From Neobacillus niacini (GTDB lineage: Bacteria > Bacillota > Bacilli > Bacillales > Cytobacillaceae), in the NCBI RefSeq assembly GCF_000759675.1, contig NZ_BAWM01000152.1, positions 362,770 through 426,769 on the forward strand: 64,000 nucleotides of DNA, given 5' to 3'. Shown here piece after piece: positions 35,469-43,166 of the stretch (position 1 is its first letter; each line of letters opens with the position of its first letter). The notes beneath the pieces are model-generated. The model saw only the letters and a program-made list of their open reading frames with translations, was not told the DNA's origin and searched no databases. Both the position numbers and the translations under genes were made by a program.

Positions 35469-35493
35469 GCTCCCCAGACTGGGGAGTTTTTTT
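35469..35493 (+). terminator. Terminator of the yhfH pair
   Basis: CTCCCC and GGGGAG pair around a five-base loop and are followed by eight T. Confidence 0.85.
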
Positions 35494-35562
35494 GTATGAG
35501 AAAATTAAGGAAGGAATAAACCCAATTCAGTAAGCAAAAGCTTAGAAAAGGAGGTGTTTGTG

Positions 35563-35733
35563 ATGGCAGAGAAAACTACTTCATCTAATAAGAAGCAAAC
35601 ATCCATTCAAGGAGGAATATATCCTTCACAAAAGTATGTTCCAGGTGATTCAGTTGACGAACATAAGGATTTTGAGGATGCAACCATTATGTTAGCTGGT
35701 GATGAAATTCGCCAACAAAATGAAAATCTATAA
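35563..35733 (+). CDS. Small hypothetical protein
   Basis: A 56-residue frame starts at ATG 35563 behind a strong AGGAGGTG. The sequence is polar (MAEKTTSSNKKQTSIQGGIY, later DSVDEHKDFEDATIMLAGDE) with no membrane segment or cysteine. I do not know the family. It lies 13 bases before the splA-like gene, so the two are likely cotranscribed. Confidence 0.65.
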   Translation: MAEKTTSSNKKQTSIQGGIYPSQKYVPGDSVDEHKDFEDATIMLAGDEIRQQNENL

Positions 35734-35746
35734 AAGAGGATGGTAA

Positions 35747-36004
35747 ATGGATATGGATATGGTCGATATTGCGAGTGCTAAGCCAGGAGACGAAGTGTTT
35801 GTGATCTATCGTAATCCACATGTACCAACTGTTGCCAATATAAGAGCTGCAGAAATTGTCACCCATCCAAAGGATCCAAATGCTATAGCATTATTTTTAA
35901 ATGAAACCTTTCATGTCATTGAAGACGATGACGCTTTCTTTCCTACTTCTGAATCTGCACAAAGAGCATTCGAGGGTCATTTCTTTGATTTTGGAGAAGA
36001 ATAA
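35747..36004 (+). CDS. splA: SplA-like transcriptional regulator
   Basis: This 85-residue protein carries AKPGDEVFVIYRNPHVPTVA, IRAAEIVTHP and IALFLNETFHVIEDDDAFFP, which matches the SplA family as I remember it. In B. subtilis SplA is a TRAP-like negative regulator of the operon for spore photoproduct lyase. Here no splB follows; a terminator closes the unit. The assignment rests on family resemblance only. Confidence 0.65.
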   Translation: MDMDMVDIASAKPGDEVFVIYRNPHVPTVANIRAAEIVTHPKDPNAIALFLNETFHVIEDDDAFFPTSESAQRAFEGHFFDFGEE

Positions 36005-36034
36005 AGACTGTCATTCATTTTGACAGTCTTTTTA
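36003..36034 (+). terminator. Terminator of the splA-like gene
   Basis: AAGACTGTCA and TGACAGTCTT form a perfect ten-pair stem followed by TTT. The convergent ydjO-like gene ends close by and may share it. Confidence 0.85.
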
Positions 36035-36047
36035 AATACTTTCATTA

Positions 36048-36233
36048 TTATATTTTTGGAAGCTCTCTTATTTCTGTAGCCATTTCATTTCCACACATTG
36101 GGCAAAGCAAATCGTCTGTTACAAAATCCTTTCTCATCCAGCCAATACATGCATTGTCCATACAAGAATAGATTTCAGTTTCAAGCATAATGACTTCAAT
36201 TTCTTCATCCTTAGCCCTTTTACCATAAAAAAT
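36048..36233 (-). CDS. YdjO-like cold-inducible small protein with probable ATT start
   Basis: The minus-strand frame encodes about 61 residues, IFYGKRAKDEEIEVIMLETE and then CMDNACIGWMRKDF and CPMCGNEMATEIRELPKI. The pattern CxxxxCxGWMRKxF followed by CPxCG is that of the YdjO family. There is no ATG, GTG or TTG at the expected start. The ATT at 36233 lies eight bases after a perfect GGAGG, exactly where family members begin with MF. I therefore call an ATT start; a GTT two codons upstream is not a usual start codon. Confidence 0.7.
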   Translation of the reverse strand: MFYGKRAKDEEIEVIMLETEIYSCMDNACIGWMRKDFVTDDLLCPMCGNEMATEIRELPKI

Positions 36234-36332
36234 GGGAACCGCCTCCTTTTTTTATAGTATGTACCAAAAATGTCCTTTTCATTGCTAAAAAACAATCTTT
36301 CCCAAAAACATAATAAGGAAGGAATAATCTAA

Positions 36333-36479
36333 ATGAAAACTGAAGGAAAAAAATTAACTGTAGTCGGAACGGATATCGAAGAAGTAAAGAGATTAAATAG
36401 CAAGTCTGGCTTAAGTTATAACCAAGTAAAACAGCTGCTTGCTGAAAAATACACTAATAAAAGACAGCCTTCCGAATAG
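36333..36479 (+). CDS. Small hypothetical protein
   Basis: A 48-residue frame starts at ATG 36333 behind AAGGAAGG. It is basic and predicted helical (GTDIEEVKRLNSKSGLSYNQ, VKQLLAEKYTNKR), which would fit a small nucleic-acid-binding or ribbon-helix-type protein, but I cannot name a family. Its last codons form part of the following terminator. Confidence 0.6.
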   Translation: MKTEGKKLTVVGTDIEEVKRLNSKSGLSYNQVKQLLAEKYTNKRQPSE

Positions 36480-36490
36480 GAAGGCTTTTT
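36466..36490 (+). terminator. Terminator shared by a small gene and the MutS2-like gene
   Basis: AGCCTTCC and GGAAGGCT pair perfectly around five bases and are followed by TTTT. It lies between convergent stop codons. Confidence 0.85.
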
Positions 36491-36492
36491 CA

Positions 36493-38421
36493 TTATATAT
36501 CGGTATGATCTATGATTATTTCACCATCATGCCTTTTGAAAAGTATTTTACTTTTCTTCCGGTTTTCTTTGGTTTGAAAAATGATATTAAAATCATAATC
36601 ATCAGGATAAAGTTCTTTAGCTGCGATATAGAGCTTTATTCTTTTGTGATTAACGGATATTTTTTCATCTTTGATTTGCACAATATAGTTTCCTTGCTGA
36701 TCAGGACCGCTATAAACAATTCCGAACTCATTCGTTGGTGAAATCTTCACATTGTCCCCTTGACTAAATGGAGTTATTTTCAAATCAGGGATAACAGATT
36801 TTTTTCTATTTTTATATTTATTTACAATCACTTGTTTTTCTAATTCCTTCTGTTTCCAGATATCTGTTTCCTTATTCTCATAGTTTTGGATTTCTTTATA
36901 CGTTACTTGATGTGCTCTCTCAATAATCTTCGGATGAATTCCTAGTTTTAAAGCAATCGCAAAGGCCTGACTCTCTCCTCCTCTACCTATATGAAGGCGA
37001 TAGGTCGGGCTGAGTGTTTCAATATCAAATTCCATTGAACCATTAATAAATCCCGGATGTTCTTCTGCAAACTCTTTTATTTCACTATAGTGGGTCGTGG
37101 CTAAAAGCATCGCTCCTTTGTTAAACAGCTGCTCTAATATCGCAGTTGCAAGACCCATTCCTTCTCCCGGATCTGTTCCTGAACCAAGCTCATCGAGAAG
37201 AACTAAAGTCTGGTCATTGGTATCCTTAAGGATTTCAATGATATTCACAATCCGCGAGCTAAACGTACTTAAATTCTCAGTAATACTTTGACCATCACCA
37301 ATATCTACTAGGATACGTTGAAATATACCAAGATTACTTTCTTTAGAAGCCGGGATATGGAGACCGCACTGTACCATGAGTGTCAACAAGCCTACTGTTT
37401 TAATACTTACTGTTTTTCCACCTGTATTTGGACCAGTTATCACAAGTGCATTTTGCCCCTCCTTCATCTCTACTGATAACGGAACGGCCTTATCACCTAG
37501 GAGCGGGTGCTTTGCTTGTATTAACTTAATTTCCTGCTCGTCATTAACCCTAACTTTTACACCATTAATAGACCTGCTATATTTCGCCTTTGCAAACAAA
37601 AAGTCATAATGGACCATAGTTTCGATCGCTAACACAATTTGCTGCTCTTTCTCCTCTACTAATCCTGTTAAGTAAGACAAGACCTTTTGGACTTCGACAT
37701 CTTCATCTGCTTGCAGCCACGATAATTGTTCTTGATAAAGTGCAATTTCTTCTGGTTCAATAAATAATGTTGAACCTGAAGCTGAGGTATCTAAAACAGC
37801 CCCTTTAATTTTATTTCGATATTCCTTCTTAATAGGAATAACATATCTGCCATCTCTCTGGCTGACAACGTTCTCTTGTAAATACGTTTTATATTTGTTA
37901 GAACGAATAAGCTGTATGGTTTTTTCTTTTAGCCGCTCCTCATGAATGGCGATCTGTTTTCTAATTTTTAGTAACTCTTTTGTAGCATAATCATCTACCC
38001 TTCCATTCCGAATACAACGAATAATTTCACTAGCAAGCTCGGGCAATTCCTCGATTACTTCCACATATGAGCTTACTCTTGGTGCATAGTATTCTTTATC
38101 CTTCATGAACCGGCGCATCTTCCCACAACAATCTAAGAATTCATGTAGCTTGGATAATTGATCAGGACGTAGTGCGGTCCCCTTATTTAATTTTGATAAG
38201 ATTTGCTCCATTCCTCCTAGGCCATGGACTGGTACACTTGAGCTCTTCTTGAGTATTTCAACTGCTTCAGAAACTTCATCAAGCCATGCTTCAATTTGTT
38301 TCAAATGTGTAGATGGAACTTGATTATAGATTTTTTCTTTACCTTCACTTGTTAAAGCAAATTCTGCTATTTTCTCTTTAATTTTATCTACTTCCAAAAC
38401 CTTAAATGTATGTGTATTCAA
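36493..38421 (-). CDS. MutS2-like DNA-binding ATPase without Smr domain
   Basis: This protein of about 642 residues has the MutS2 core: an N-terminal lever/clamp region (TFKVLEVDKIKEKIAEFALT), GRYVIPIKKEYRNKIKGAVL near residue 200, Walker A ITGPNTGGKTVSIK near 332, Walker B VLLDELGSGTDPGEG near 410 and LATTHYSEIKEFAE. Classical MutS2 has about 785 residues and a C-terminal Smr nuclease domain. That domain is missing here, and the protein ends in a basic segment. It is probably a paralogue acting in recombination control or ribosome rescue. The TTG at 38421 follows GGAGGG at seven bases. Confidence 0.82.
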   Translation of the reverse strand: MNTHTFKVLEVDKIKEKIAEFALTSEGKEKIYNQVPSTHLKQIEAWLDEVSEAVEILKKSSSVPVHGLGGMEQILSKLNKGTALRPDQLSKLHEFLDCCGKMRRFMKDKEYYAPRVSSYVEVIEELPELASEIIRCIRNGRVDDYATKELLKIRKQIAIHEERLKEKTIQLIRSNKYKTYLQENVVSQRDGRYVIPIKKEYRNKIKGAVLDTSASGSTLFIEPEEIALYQEQLSWLQADEDVEVQKVLSYLTGLVEEKEQQIVLAIETMVHYDFLFAKAKYSRSINGVKVRVNDEQEIKLIQAKHPLLGDKAVPLSVEMKEGQNALVITGPNTGGKTVSIKTVGLLTLMVQCGLHIPASKESNLGIFQRILVDIGDGQSITENLSTFSSRIVNIIEILKDTNDQTLVLLDELGSGTDPGEGMGLATAILEQLFNKGAMLLATTHYSEIKEFAEEHPGFINGSMEFDIETLSPTYRLHIGRGGESQAFAIALKLGIHPKIIERAHQVTYKEIQNYENKETDIWKQKELEKQVIVNKYKNRKKSVIPDLKITPFSQGDNVKISPTNEFGIVYSGPDQQGNYIVQIKDEKISVNHKRIKLYIAAKELYPDDYDFNIIFQTKENRKKSKILFKRHDGEIIIDHTDI

Positions 38422-38439
38422 TGTTTTTCCCTCCAAAAT

Positions 38440-38479
38440 AAAATAAAAATAGCCGCAATGAACAATGTCATTGCGGCTA
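38440..38479 (-). terminator. Terminator-like hairpin in the leader of the MutS2-like gene
   Basis: TAGCCGCAATGA and TCATTGCGGCTA pair perfectly around six bases, followed on the minus strand by TTTTTATTTT. It lies directly upstream of the gene's ribosome-binding site, so it must either end an upstream RNA or regulate read-through. Confidence 0.75.
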
Positions 38480-38487
38480 CACTAAAT

Positions 38488-38561
38488 AAAACGAGTATTT
38501 ACCCGTTTTTATATACAAAATTTTAATCCATAAAAAAACTGTCTACTCAGAATGTACACAG
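38488..38561 (-). terminator. Two further hairpins with T-tails in the same leader
   Basis: On the minus strand CTGTGTAC/GTAGACAG (38561-38539) is followed by seven T, and AAACGGGTA/TACTCGTTT (38508-38489) is followed by TATTT. Both are weaker than the hairpin at 38450-38479. Confidence 0.4.
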
Positions 38562-38577
38562 CATCATAGAGAAAAAA

Positions 38578-38721
38578 TGTATGCTTGGTATGCCCATTGT
38601 TCTTAACTTCATTCCAACAACGCACTCAAATAGACCTTCGTTCAAGCTAAAATTGAACAAGGCATAATGGAATGAAAATATCCAATTGATTGGATTAGTT
38701 AAGAACGACACCTAACATACA
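38578..38721 (-). ncRNA. Candidate structured RNA (or MITE) of 144 bases
   Basis: Nested complementary segments enclose each other: the ends TGTATG/CATACA with GGT/ACC, then GTTCTTAAC (38599-38607) with GTTAAGAAC (38698-38706), then CATTCC (38610-38615) with GGAATG (38669-38674), then CCTTCGTTCAA with TTGAACAAGG. A separate hairpin ATCCAAT/ATTGGAT lies at 38680-38695. Six T follow the terminal helix on the minus strand, as in a self-terminating RNA. I recognise no known family. A miniature inverted-repeat element would give a similar picture. Confidence 0.5.
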
Positions 38722-38930
38722 ACATACTCCCTTATTTAGAAAATATTGATTCTTTTAAAGAATACAACAATCAGAATCAATTGTCAAAATGATTCATCTC
38801 TTTCACAACTATTTTTATTGTATGCAAAAAGTCAAAAATGTTTAACAATATCGACCTTAATTTGACTATTTCTTTACTTGTTTAGCACTTATTATTAGAG
38901 TAGGTCAAATAATTAGAACAGGTGGGAGAT

Positions 38931-39635
38931 ATGACTATTGACACTCAAACAGAGAACCTTCTTACCAATGAATTGATAGAACTTTTACAGTCTGCCGGAA
39001 GAATTATAGAAATAAACAAAGGATCGTTTCTGTTTCAAGAAGGTCAGCCTGCCTCTGAAATGTTCCTTATACTTTCCGGAAGAATACAAATATCAAAAAT
39101 GAACGCAGAAGGTCAAGAGTTATATTTACGGCTATGCTCTGAACATGACATCGTTGGAGAGTTAACCCTATTTACCGAAGATCCACGATATATTTTCAAT
39201 GCCAGAGTAATGGAAGACGGTCATGTAGCAGGTATTCAATTAGACTTCCTAGAAAAAGCATTATTTCAAAACAGTAATCTAGGATATCAGTTTATAAAAT
39301 GGATGAATGATCATATTAGAAGGACGATGACTAAATTCAGAGATTTAGTGCTATATGGAAAAAAAGGTGCTCTCTATTCTACATTAATTCGACTTTCAAA
39401 CAGCTATGGTTTGCATAAAGAGGACGGAATTCATCTCACAGTACCTATCACTACACAGGATTTAGCACATTTCTGCGGAACAGCCAGGGAAATCGTCAGT
39501 CGAATGCTAACTGAGTTGAAAAAGAAGCAGATTATTTCTATGGACCATAAAAAAATCATCATTCATAATCTCGATTATCTTAAGAGTGAAAATGATTGCG
39601 AAAACTGTTCAATTTCCCATTGTACGATTGACTAA
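38931..39635 (+). CDS. fnr: Anaerobic transcription regulator Fnr
   Basis: This protein of 234 residues has a CRP-type cyclic-nucleotide fold (about 20-130, GQPASEMFLILSGRIQIS), a dimer helix and a winged-helix domain (TTQDLAHFCGTAREIVSRML). The C-terminus reads ENDCENCSISHC, a CxxCx4C cluster. Bacillus Fnr binds its [4Fe-4S] cluster with exactly these three C-terminal cysteines plus an Asp; Asp138 in TKFRDLVLYGKKGALYST is at the matching place. It should activate anaerobic genes from TGTGA-N6-TCACA sites, three of which are in this window. The ATG at 38931 follows AGGTGG. Confidence 0.92.
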   Translation: MTIDTQTENLLTNELIELLQSAGRIIEINKGSFLFQEGQPASEMFLILSGRIQISKMNAEGQELYLRLCSEHDIVGELTLFTEDPRYIFNARVMEDGHVAGIQLDFLEKALFQNSNLGYQFIKWMNDHIRRTMTKFRDLVLYGKKGALYSTLIRLSNSYGLHKEDGIHLTVPITTQDLAHFCGTAREIVSRMLTELKKKQIISMDHKKIIIHNLDYLKSENDCENCSISHCTID

Positions 39636-39729
39636 ATGGTTCATTGCAAGTATGAAGCTATTTTGTTCACGAAATATCCACATCTTTTTACAAAAAACTC
39701 CTTTATCTTTATGGTAGGAGGGAGAAAAA

Positions 39730-40329
39730 ATGAAAAAAATTTATCTAATATGTAGTTTGGCAGTGTTCCTATTGATTACAGCTGGAATCTCTTATTTTCT
39801 TATTCGAGATGTAAGTGCAAAAGTACCAGCAAATATCACCTTAATGAACCAAAACGGTGAAACATACAATTTTGGGGAAGATAAAAAACTGAAACTTGTC
39901 GAATTTATTTATACTAATTGTCCAGATATTTGTCCTACCACTACTCAAAAGATGGTGCAATTACAGGGTGATTTAGAAAAAAATAATGTTTTCGGTAAAG
40001 AAATTGAGTTCGTTACGATTACCATTGACCCTTATCGAGACACACCTGAAGTGATACAAAAATATATGAACGCTTTCGAAATTCCTAATTCCGACAATTG
40101 GATTTTCCTAACTGGTGATCAGGAAAATATCAAAACAGACCAGAAAAAGATTAGGGAAGTTGCAGATTCACTACAGTTTCAATATAAAGACCCAGGTAAT
40201 GGTCAATTTGTTCATTCTTCCTTCACCTATTTAATCGATGAAAATAATAAATACATTTCCAAGTTCCCAATGGGAGAGGATTTTGATAAGCAAGAGGTCT
40301 ATGAAGAGATTATGGATGAAATTGAATAG
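39730..40329 (+). CDS. SCO1/SenC family copper chaperone
   Basis: This 199-residue membrane-anchored protein has one N-terminal hydrophobic segment (about 5-24) and a thioredoxin-like domain. The copper-binding CxxxC is in TNCPDICPTTT, and a distal His is in GQFVHSSFTYLIDEN near 165. Sco proteins deliver copper to the CuA site of cytochrome c oxidase. GTAGGAGGGAG precedes the ATG. It stands alone downstream of fnr. Confidence 0.88.
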   Translation: MKKIYLICSLAVFLLITAGISYFLIRDVSAKVPANITLMNQNGETYNFGEDKKLKLVEFIYTNCPDICPTTTQKMVQLQGDLEKNNVFGKEIEFVTITIDPYRDTPEVIQKYMNAFEIPNSDNWIFLTGDQENIKTDQKKIREVADSLQFQYKDPGNGQFVHSSFTYLIDENNKYISKFPMGEDFDKQEVYEEIMDEIE

Positions 40330-40370
40330 AATAAAGGCTGTGTTAAAGTGCATTATTAATTTTTCTCACC

Positions 40371-40505
40371 CCTGTTGATTGGAGTGGAAGGCACGAGACT
40401 TCAGCGGGATCAAAAGGTCTTCGGGAGACCACACAGGCGCAAAGCGCCGAGGAGGCTTCCCGATCGCCCGCGGAAAGCGAAGTGCCTGGAACGGAAATAA
40501 ACAGG
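40371..40505. repeat. GC-rich dispersed Bacillus intergenic repeat
   Basis: The element runs from CCTGTTGATTGGAGTGGAAG to CGGAAATAAACAGG. Its ends are imperfect inverted repeats (CCTGTT and AACAGG). The core (GCGCCGAGGAGGCTTCCCGA, CCCGCGGAAAGCGAAG) is far richer in G and C than the surroundings. I recognise it as a repeat common between genes in many Bacillaceae; its function is not known to me. An open frame across it on the minus strand is not a real gene. Confidence 0.75.
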
Positions 40506-40525
40506 CAAGATAACGCAACTAACAT

Positions 40526-40562
40526 AAAAAAAGCGGTTAGTCCTTGGGATTAATCGCTTTTT
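40526..40562 (-). terminator. Terminator of the 44-codon gene
   Basis: On the minus strand AAAAAGCGATTA and TAACCGCTTTTT pair with one wobble, and T residues follow. Confidence 0.7.
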
Positions 40563-40571
40563 AATACCTAT

Positions 40572-40706
40572 TTAATTCACGGATGAAGGATACTTGTTTA
40601 TTTGCTGTAGAGATAATAGGTAGTTGGACTTAGGTTTTGTTAAACTAGCTTTTATTCCTGCCTGTTTTAACTTATTAACGAGTTCAGTAAGCTGCTTTTT
40701 CGACAT
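40572..40706 (-). CDS. Small protein, possibly SAP/HeH-like
   Basis: A 44-residue frame starts at ATG 40706 behind AGGTGAG. The sequence (MSKKQLTELVNKLKQAGIKA, SLTKPKSNYLLSLQQINKY) resembles the helix-extended-helix pattern of SAP or Rho-N-like nucleic-acid-binding modules. That is a weak resemblance. It has its own terminator and is probably real. Confidence 0.5.
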   Translation of the reverse strand: MSKKQLTELVNKLKQAGIKASLTKPKSNYLLSLQQINKYPSSVN

Positions 40707-40919
40707 ACTTCTCACCTACTTTATTCCTTCAATACTTGTTTACCCAATTCTACAACAAAAATATGAATAAAGTGTGAAAACTACGAAAAAAAATTAGAAA
40801 AATTTTCTGCAATATTTTTTATTTTTTCCTATTAAAATGTCTCATTCAACAAAGAATTCGCTCTTCATCCTTTTTAATGGTATAATTAGTAGATATTTTG
40901 CTGTTGGAGGATATTATAG

Positions 40920-42542
40920 ATGATAACTGTAAGTAACGTAAGTTTAAGATATGGTGACCGGAAGTTATTCGAAGATGTAAACATTAAATTTACACCCGGA
41001 AATTGCTATGGTCTAATCGGTGCAAACGGCGCTGGAAAATCAACATTTTTAAAAATACTATCCGGAGAAATTGAATCTCAAACCGGGACTGTTCAACTTG
41101 GTCCAAATGAACGGATGGCTGTATTAAAACAGAACCACTTTGAATACGAGGAACAGGAAGTATTAAAGACTGTAATTATGGGTCACGCTAGACTTTATCA
41201 AGTTATGCAAGAAAAAGACGCCATTTATATGAAGGAAAACTTCACGGATGAAGATGGAATGAAAGCTGCTGAGCTTGAAGGTGAATTTGCTGAATTAAAT
41301 GGATGGGAAGCAGAACCAGAAGCTGCTATTCTTTTAAAGGGTCTTGGAATCGGCGAAGACTTACATGATAAGAAAATGGCTGAACTAACAGGTTCAGAAA
41401 AAGTAAAGGTTCTTCTTGCGCAGGCACTTTTTGGCAGACCAGACGTATTACTTCTGGATGAGCCGACGAACCACTTAGATATTAAGGCCATTCAATGGTT
41501 AGAAGAGTTCTTAATAAACTTTGAAAATACAGTCATTGTCGTATCCCATGACCGTCATTTCTTAAATAAAGTTTGTACCCATATTGCTGATTTAGATTTT
41601 GGAAAAATTCAAGTTTATGTGGGTAACTATGATTTCTGGTATGAATCAAGTCAATTAGCTTCAAGACTGACTTCAGATGCAAACAAAAAGAAAGAAGAGA
41701 AAATAAAAGAGCTTCAAGCCTTTATTGCTCGTTTTAGTGCAAATGCCTCAAAGTCAAAACAGGCAACCTCTCGTAAAAAGTTATTAGATAAAATTACTCT
41801 TGATGACATTCGACCATCCTCCCGCCGCTATCCATTCGTTGGTTTTACACCGGAGCGTGAAATTGGTAATGATTTATTAATGGTTGAAGGTTTAACAAAA
41901 ACGATTGATGGCGTAAAAGTTCTAAATAATGTAAGCTTTTTTATGAACAAAAGTGATAAAATTGCTCTTGTTGGACCGAATGAGGTTGCGAAAACAACCC
42001 TTTTCAAAATACTAATGGGTGAAATGGAAGCTGACAGTGGGACCTTCAAATGGGGTATTACCACTTCTCAAGCCTATTTCCCTAAGGATAACTCCGAGTA
42101 TTTTGAAAACAGTGAGTTAACGCTCGTTGATTGGCTTCGTCAGTTTTCACCTAAAGATGAAAGCGAAAGCTTTTTGCGAGGATTTTTAGGCAGAATGCTG
42201 TTTTCTGGTGAAGAAGTGCTTAAGAAAGCCAGTGTCCTTTCCGGAGGAGAAAAAGTTCGTTGTATGCTTTCGAAAATGATGCTAAACGGAGCTAACGTTT
42301 TACTTCTTGATGAGCCTACAAACCATCTCGATTTGGAATCCATTACAGCATTAAACAATGGTTTGATAAACTTTAAAGGGTCTCTTATCTTTTCCTCACA
42401 TGACCATCAATTTATCCAAACCATTGCTAACCGGATTTTCGAATTAACTCCAAATGGTTTAGTTGATAAGCAAATGACCTACGATGAATATCTTGAAAAC
42501 AGTGAAATTCAAAAGCAAGTTGCAGAGATGTATAATAATTAA
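40920..42542 (+). CDS. ykpA: ABC-F family ATPase (YkpA/YbiT type)
   Basis: This 540-residue soluble protein has two ABC domains: the first with Walker A GANGAGKST and LLLDEPTNHLD, the second with LSGGEKVRCML and LLLDEPTNHLD. A lysine-rich linker lies near 245-290. The second Walker A is altered (GPNEVAKTT) and the first signature reads LTGSEK; both are, as far as I recall, normal for the YkpA/YbiT branch. Length equals B. subtilis YkpA (540). ABC-F proteins act on ribosomes. TTGGAGG precedes the ATG. Confidence 0.88.
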   Translation: MITVSNVSLRYGDRKLFEDVNIKFTPGNCYGLIGANGAGKSTFLKILSGEIESQTGTVQLGPNERMAVLKQNHFEYEEQEVLKTVIMGHARLYQVMQEKDAIYMKENFTDEDGMKAAELEGEFAELNGWEAEPEAAILLKGLGIGEDLHDKKMAELTGSEKVKVLLAQALFGRPDVLLLDEPTNHLDIKAIQWLEEFLINFENTVIVVSHDRHFLNKVCTHIADLDFGKIQVYVGNYDFWYESSQLASRLTSDANKKKEEKIKELQAFIARFSANASKSKQATSRKKLLDKITLDDIRPSSRRYPFVGFTPEREIGNDLLMVEGLTKTIDGVKVLNNVSFFMNKSDKIALVGPNEVAKTTLFKILMGEMEADSGTFKWGITTSQAYFPKDNSEYFENSELTLVDWLRQFSPKDESESFLRGFLGRMLFSGEEVLKKASVLSGGEKVRCMLSKMMLNGANVLLLDEPTNHLDLESITALNNGLINFKGSLIFSSHDHQFIQTIANRIFELTPNGLVDKQMTYDEYLENSEIQKQVAEMYNN

Positions 42543-42546
42543 AAGT

Positions 42547-42577
42547 AAAGCGGGCACATCACAGGTGCCCGCTTTTT
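42547..42577 (+). terminator. Bidirectional terminator after ykpA
   Basis: AAAGCGGGCAC and GTGCCCGCTTT pair perfectly around seven bases and are followed by T residues. Confidence 0.9.
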
Positions 42578-42582
42578 CTTTA

Positions 42583-42714
42583 TTAGTCTTTCTTTTGCTT
42601 CCTGCGTGAAGAAGAAGCTTCTCTAGTACCTGTTTCTTTTGTTGTGGTACCTTGGCCTTCTACTTGTGGTGAAGCCAGGCCAATGGTGGATGGATCCTTT
42701 TTACGCTTTCCCAT
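42583..42714 (-). CDS. YuzL-like small basic protein
   Basis: A 43-residue frame starts at ATG 42714 behind GGAGGTG. The sequence MGKRKKDPSTIGLASPQVEG, QGTTTKETGT resembles the YuzL family of Bacillus small proteins, as I remember it. It is hydrophilic and basic at both ends, and its function is unknown. It converges on ykpA. Confidence 0.65.
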   Translation of the reverse strand: MGKRKKDPSTIGLASPQVEGQGTTTKETGTREASSSRRKQKKD

Positions 42715-42813
42715 GGTTACACCTCCTCTTTTAGTTTTTGAAGATTATCGTGACTTATACAGAATAATTAACTGAAACTTTGGCATGATATTCTACAGGA
42801 GGAGGTGTTTTGT

Positions 42814-43056
42814 ATGGCGAAAATTGGAGTAGAAGAATCCCTAACAGATATTCAACAGGCATTAAGGGAAAAAGGGCATGATGTGGTTCAACTAAGGCAG
42901 GAATCTGACGCACAGAATTGCGATTGCTGTGTTGTTACTGGTTTAGATTCTAATGTAATGGGAATGCAGGATACCTTTACAAAAGGCTCGGTTATTGAAG
43001 CACATGGGATGAGCGCAGATGAAGTGTGCCAACAGATTGAAAGCAGACTCCAGTAA
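42814..43056 (+). CDS. ykuS: UPF0180 family protein YkuS
   Basis: This 80-residue protein ([20 protein letters not shown], then [19 protein letters not shown]) matches YkuS/UPF0180 of Bacillus, of unknown function. The ATG at 42814 follows AGGAGGTG at eight bases; the frame extends three codons further upstream without need. It shares a terminator with the convergent carboxypeptidase gene. Confidence 0.82.
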   Translation: MAKIGVEESLTDIQQALREKGHDVVQLRQESDAQNCDCCVVTGLDSNVMGMQDTFTKGSVIEAHGMSADEVCQQIESRLQ

Positions 43057-43122
43057 GCTGGACATTCGTTCTATCAATGGTGTTCATCTCCTTCCTCATG
43101 CTCTTACTTTCGAATATCATAC

Positions 43123-43161
43123 AAAAAAAGCCATGAAGAGGATTTCTCTCCATGGCTTTTT
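43123..43161 (-). terminator. Bidirectional terminator between ykuS and the carboxypeptidase gene
   Basis: AAAAAGCCATG and CATGGCTTTTT pair perfectly around an inner partial stem. T-runs occur in both directions. Confidence 0.85.
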
Positions 43162-43166
43162 GCAGC

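Noticed and set aside
40343-40525. 60-codon minus-strand ORF
   Set aside because: It falls within the GC-rich dispersed repeat and has no ribosome-binding site.
40920-42542. Damaged second Walker A motif in the ABC-F protein (GPNEVAKTT)
   Set aside because: As far as I recall the altered motif is normal for the YkpA/YbiT branch, so it is not evidence of decay.
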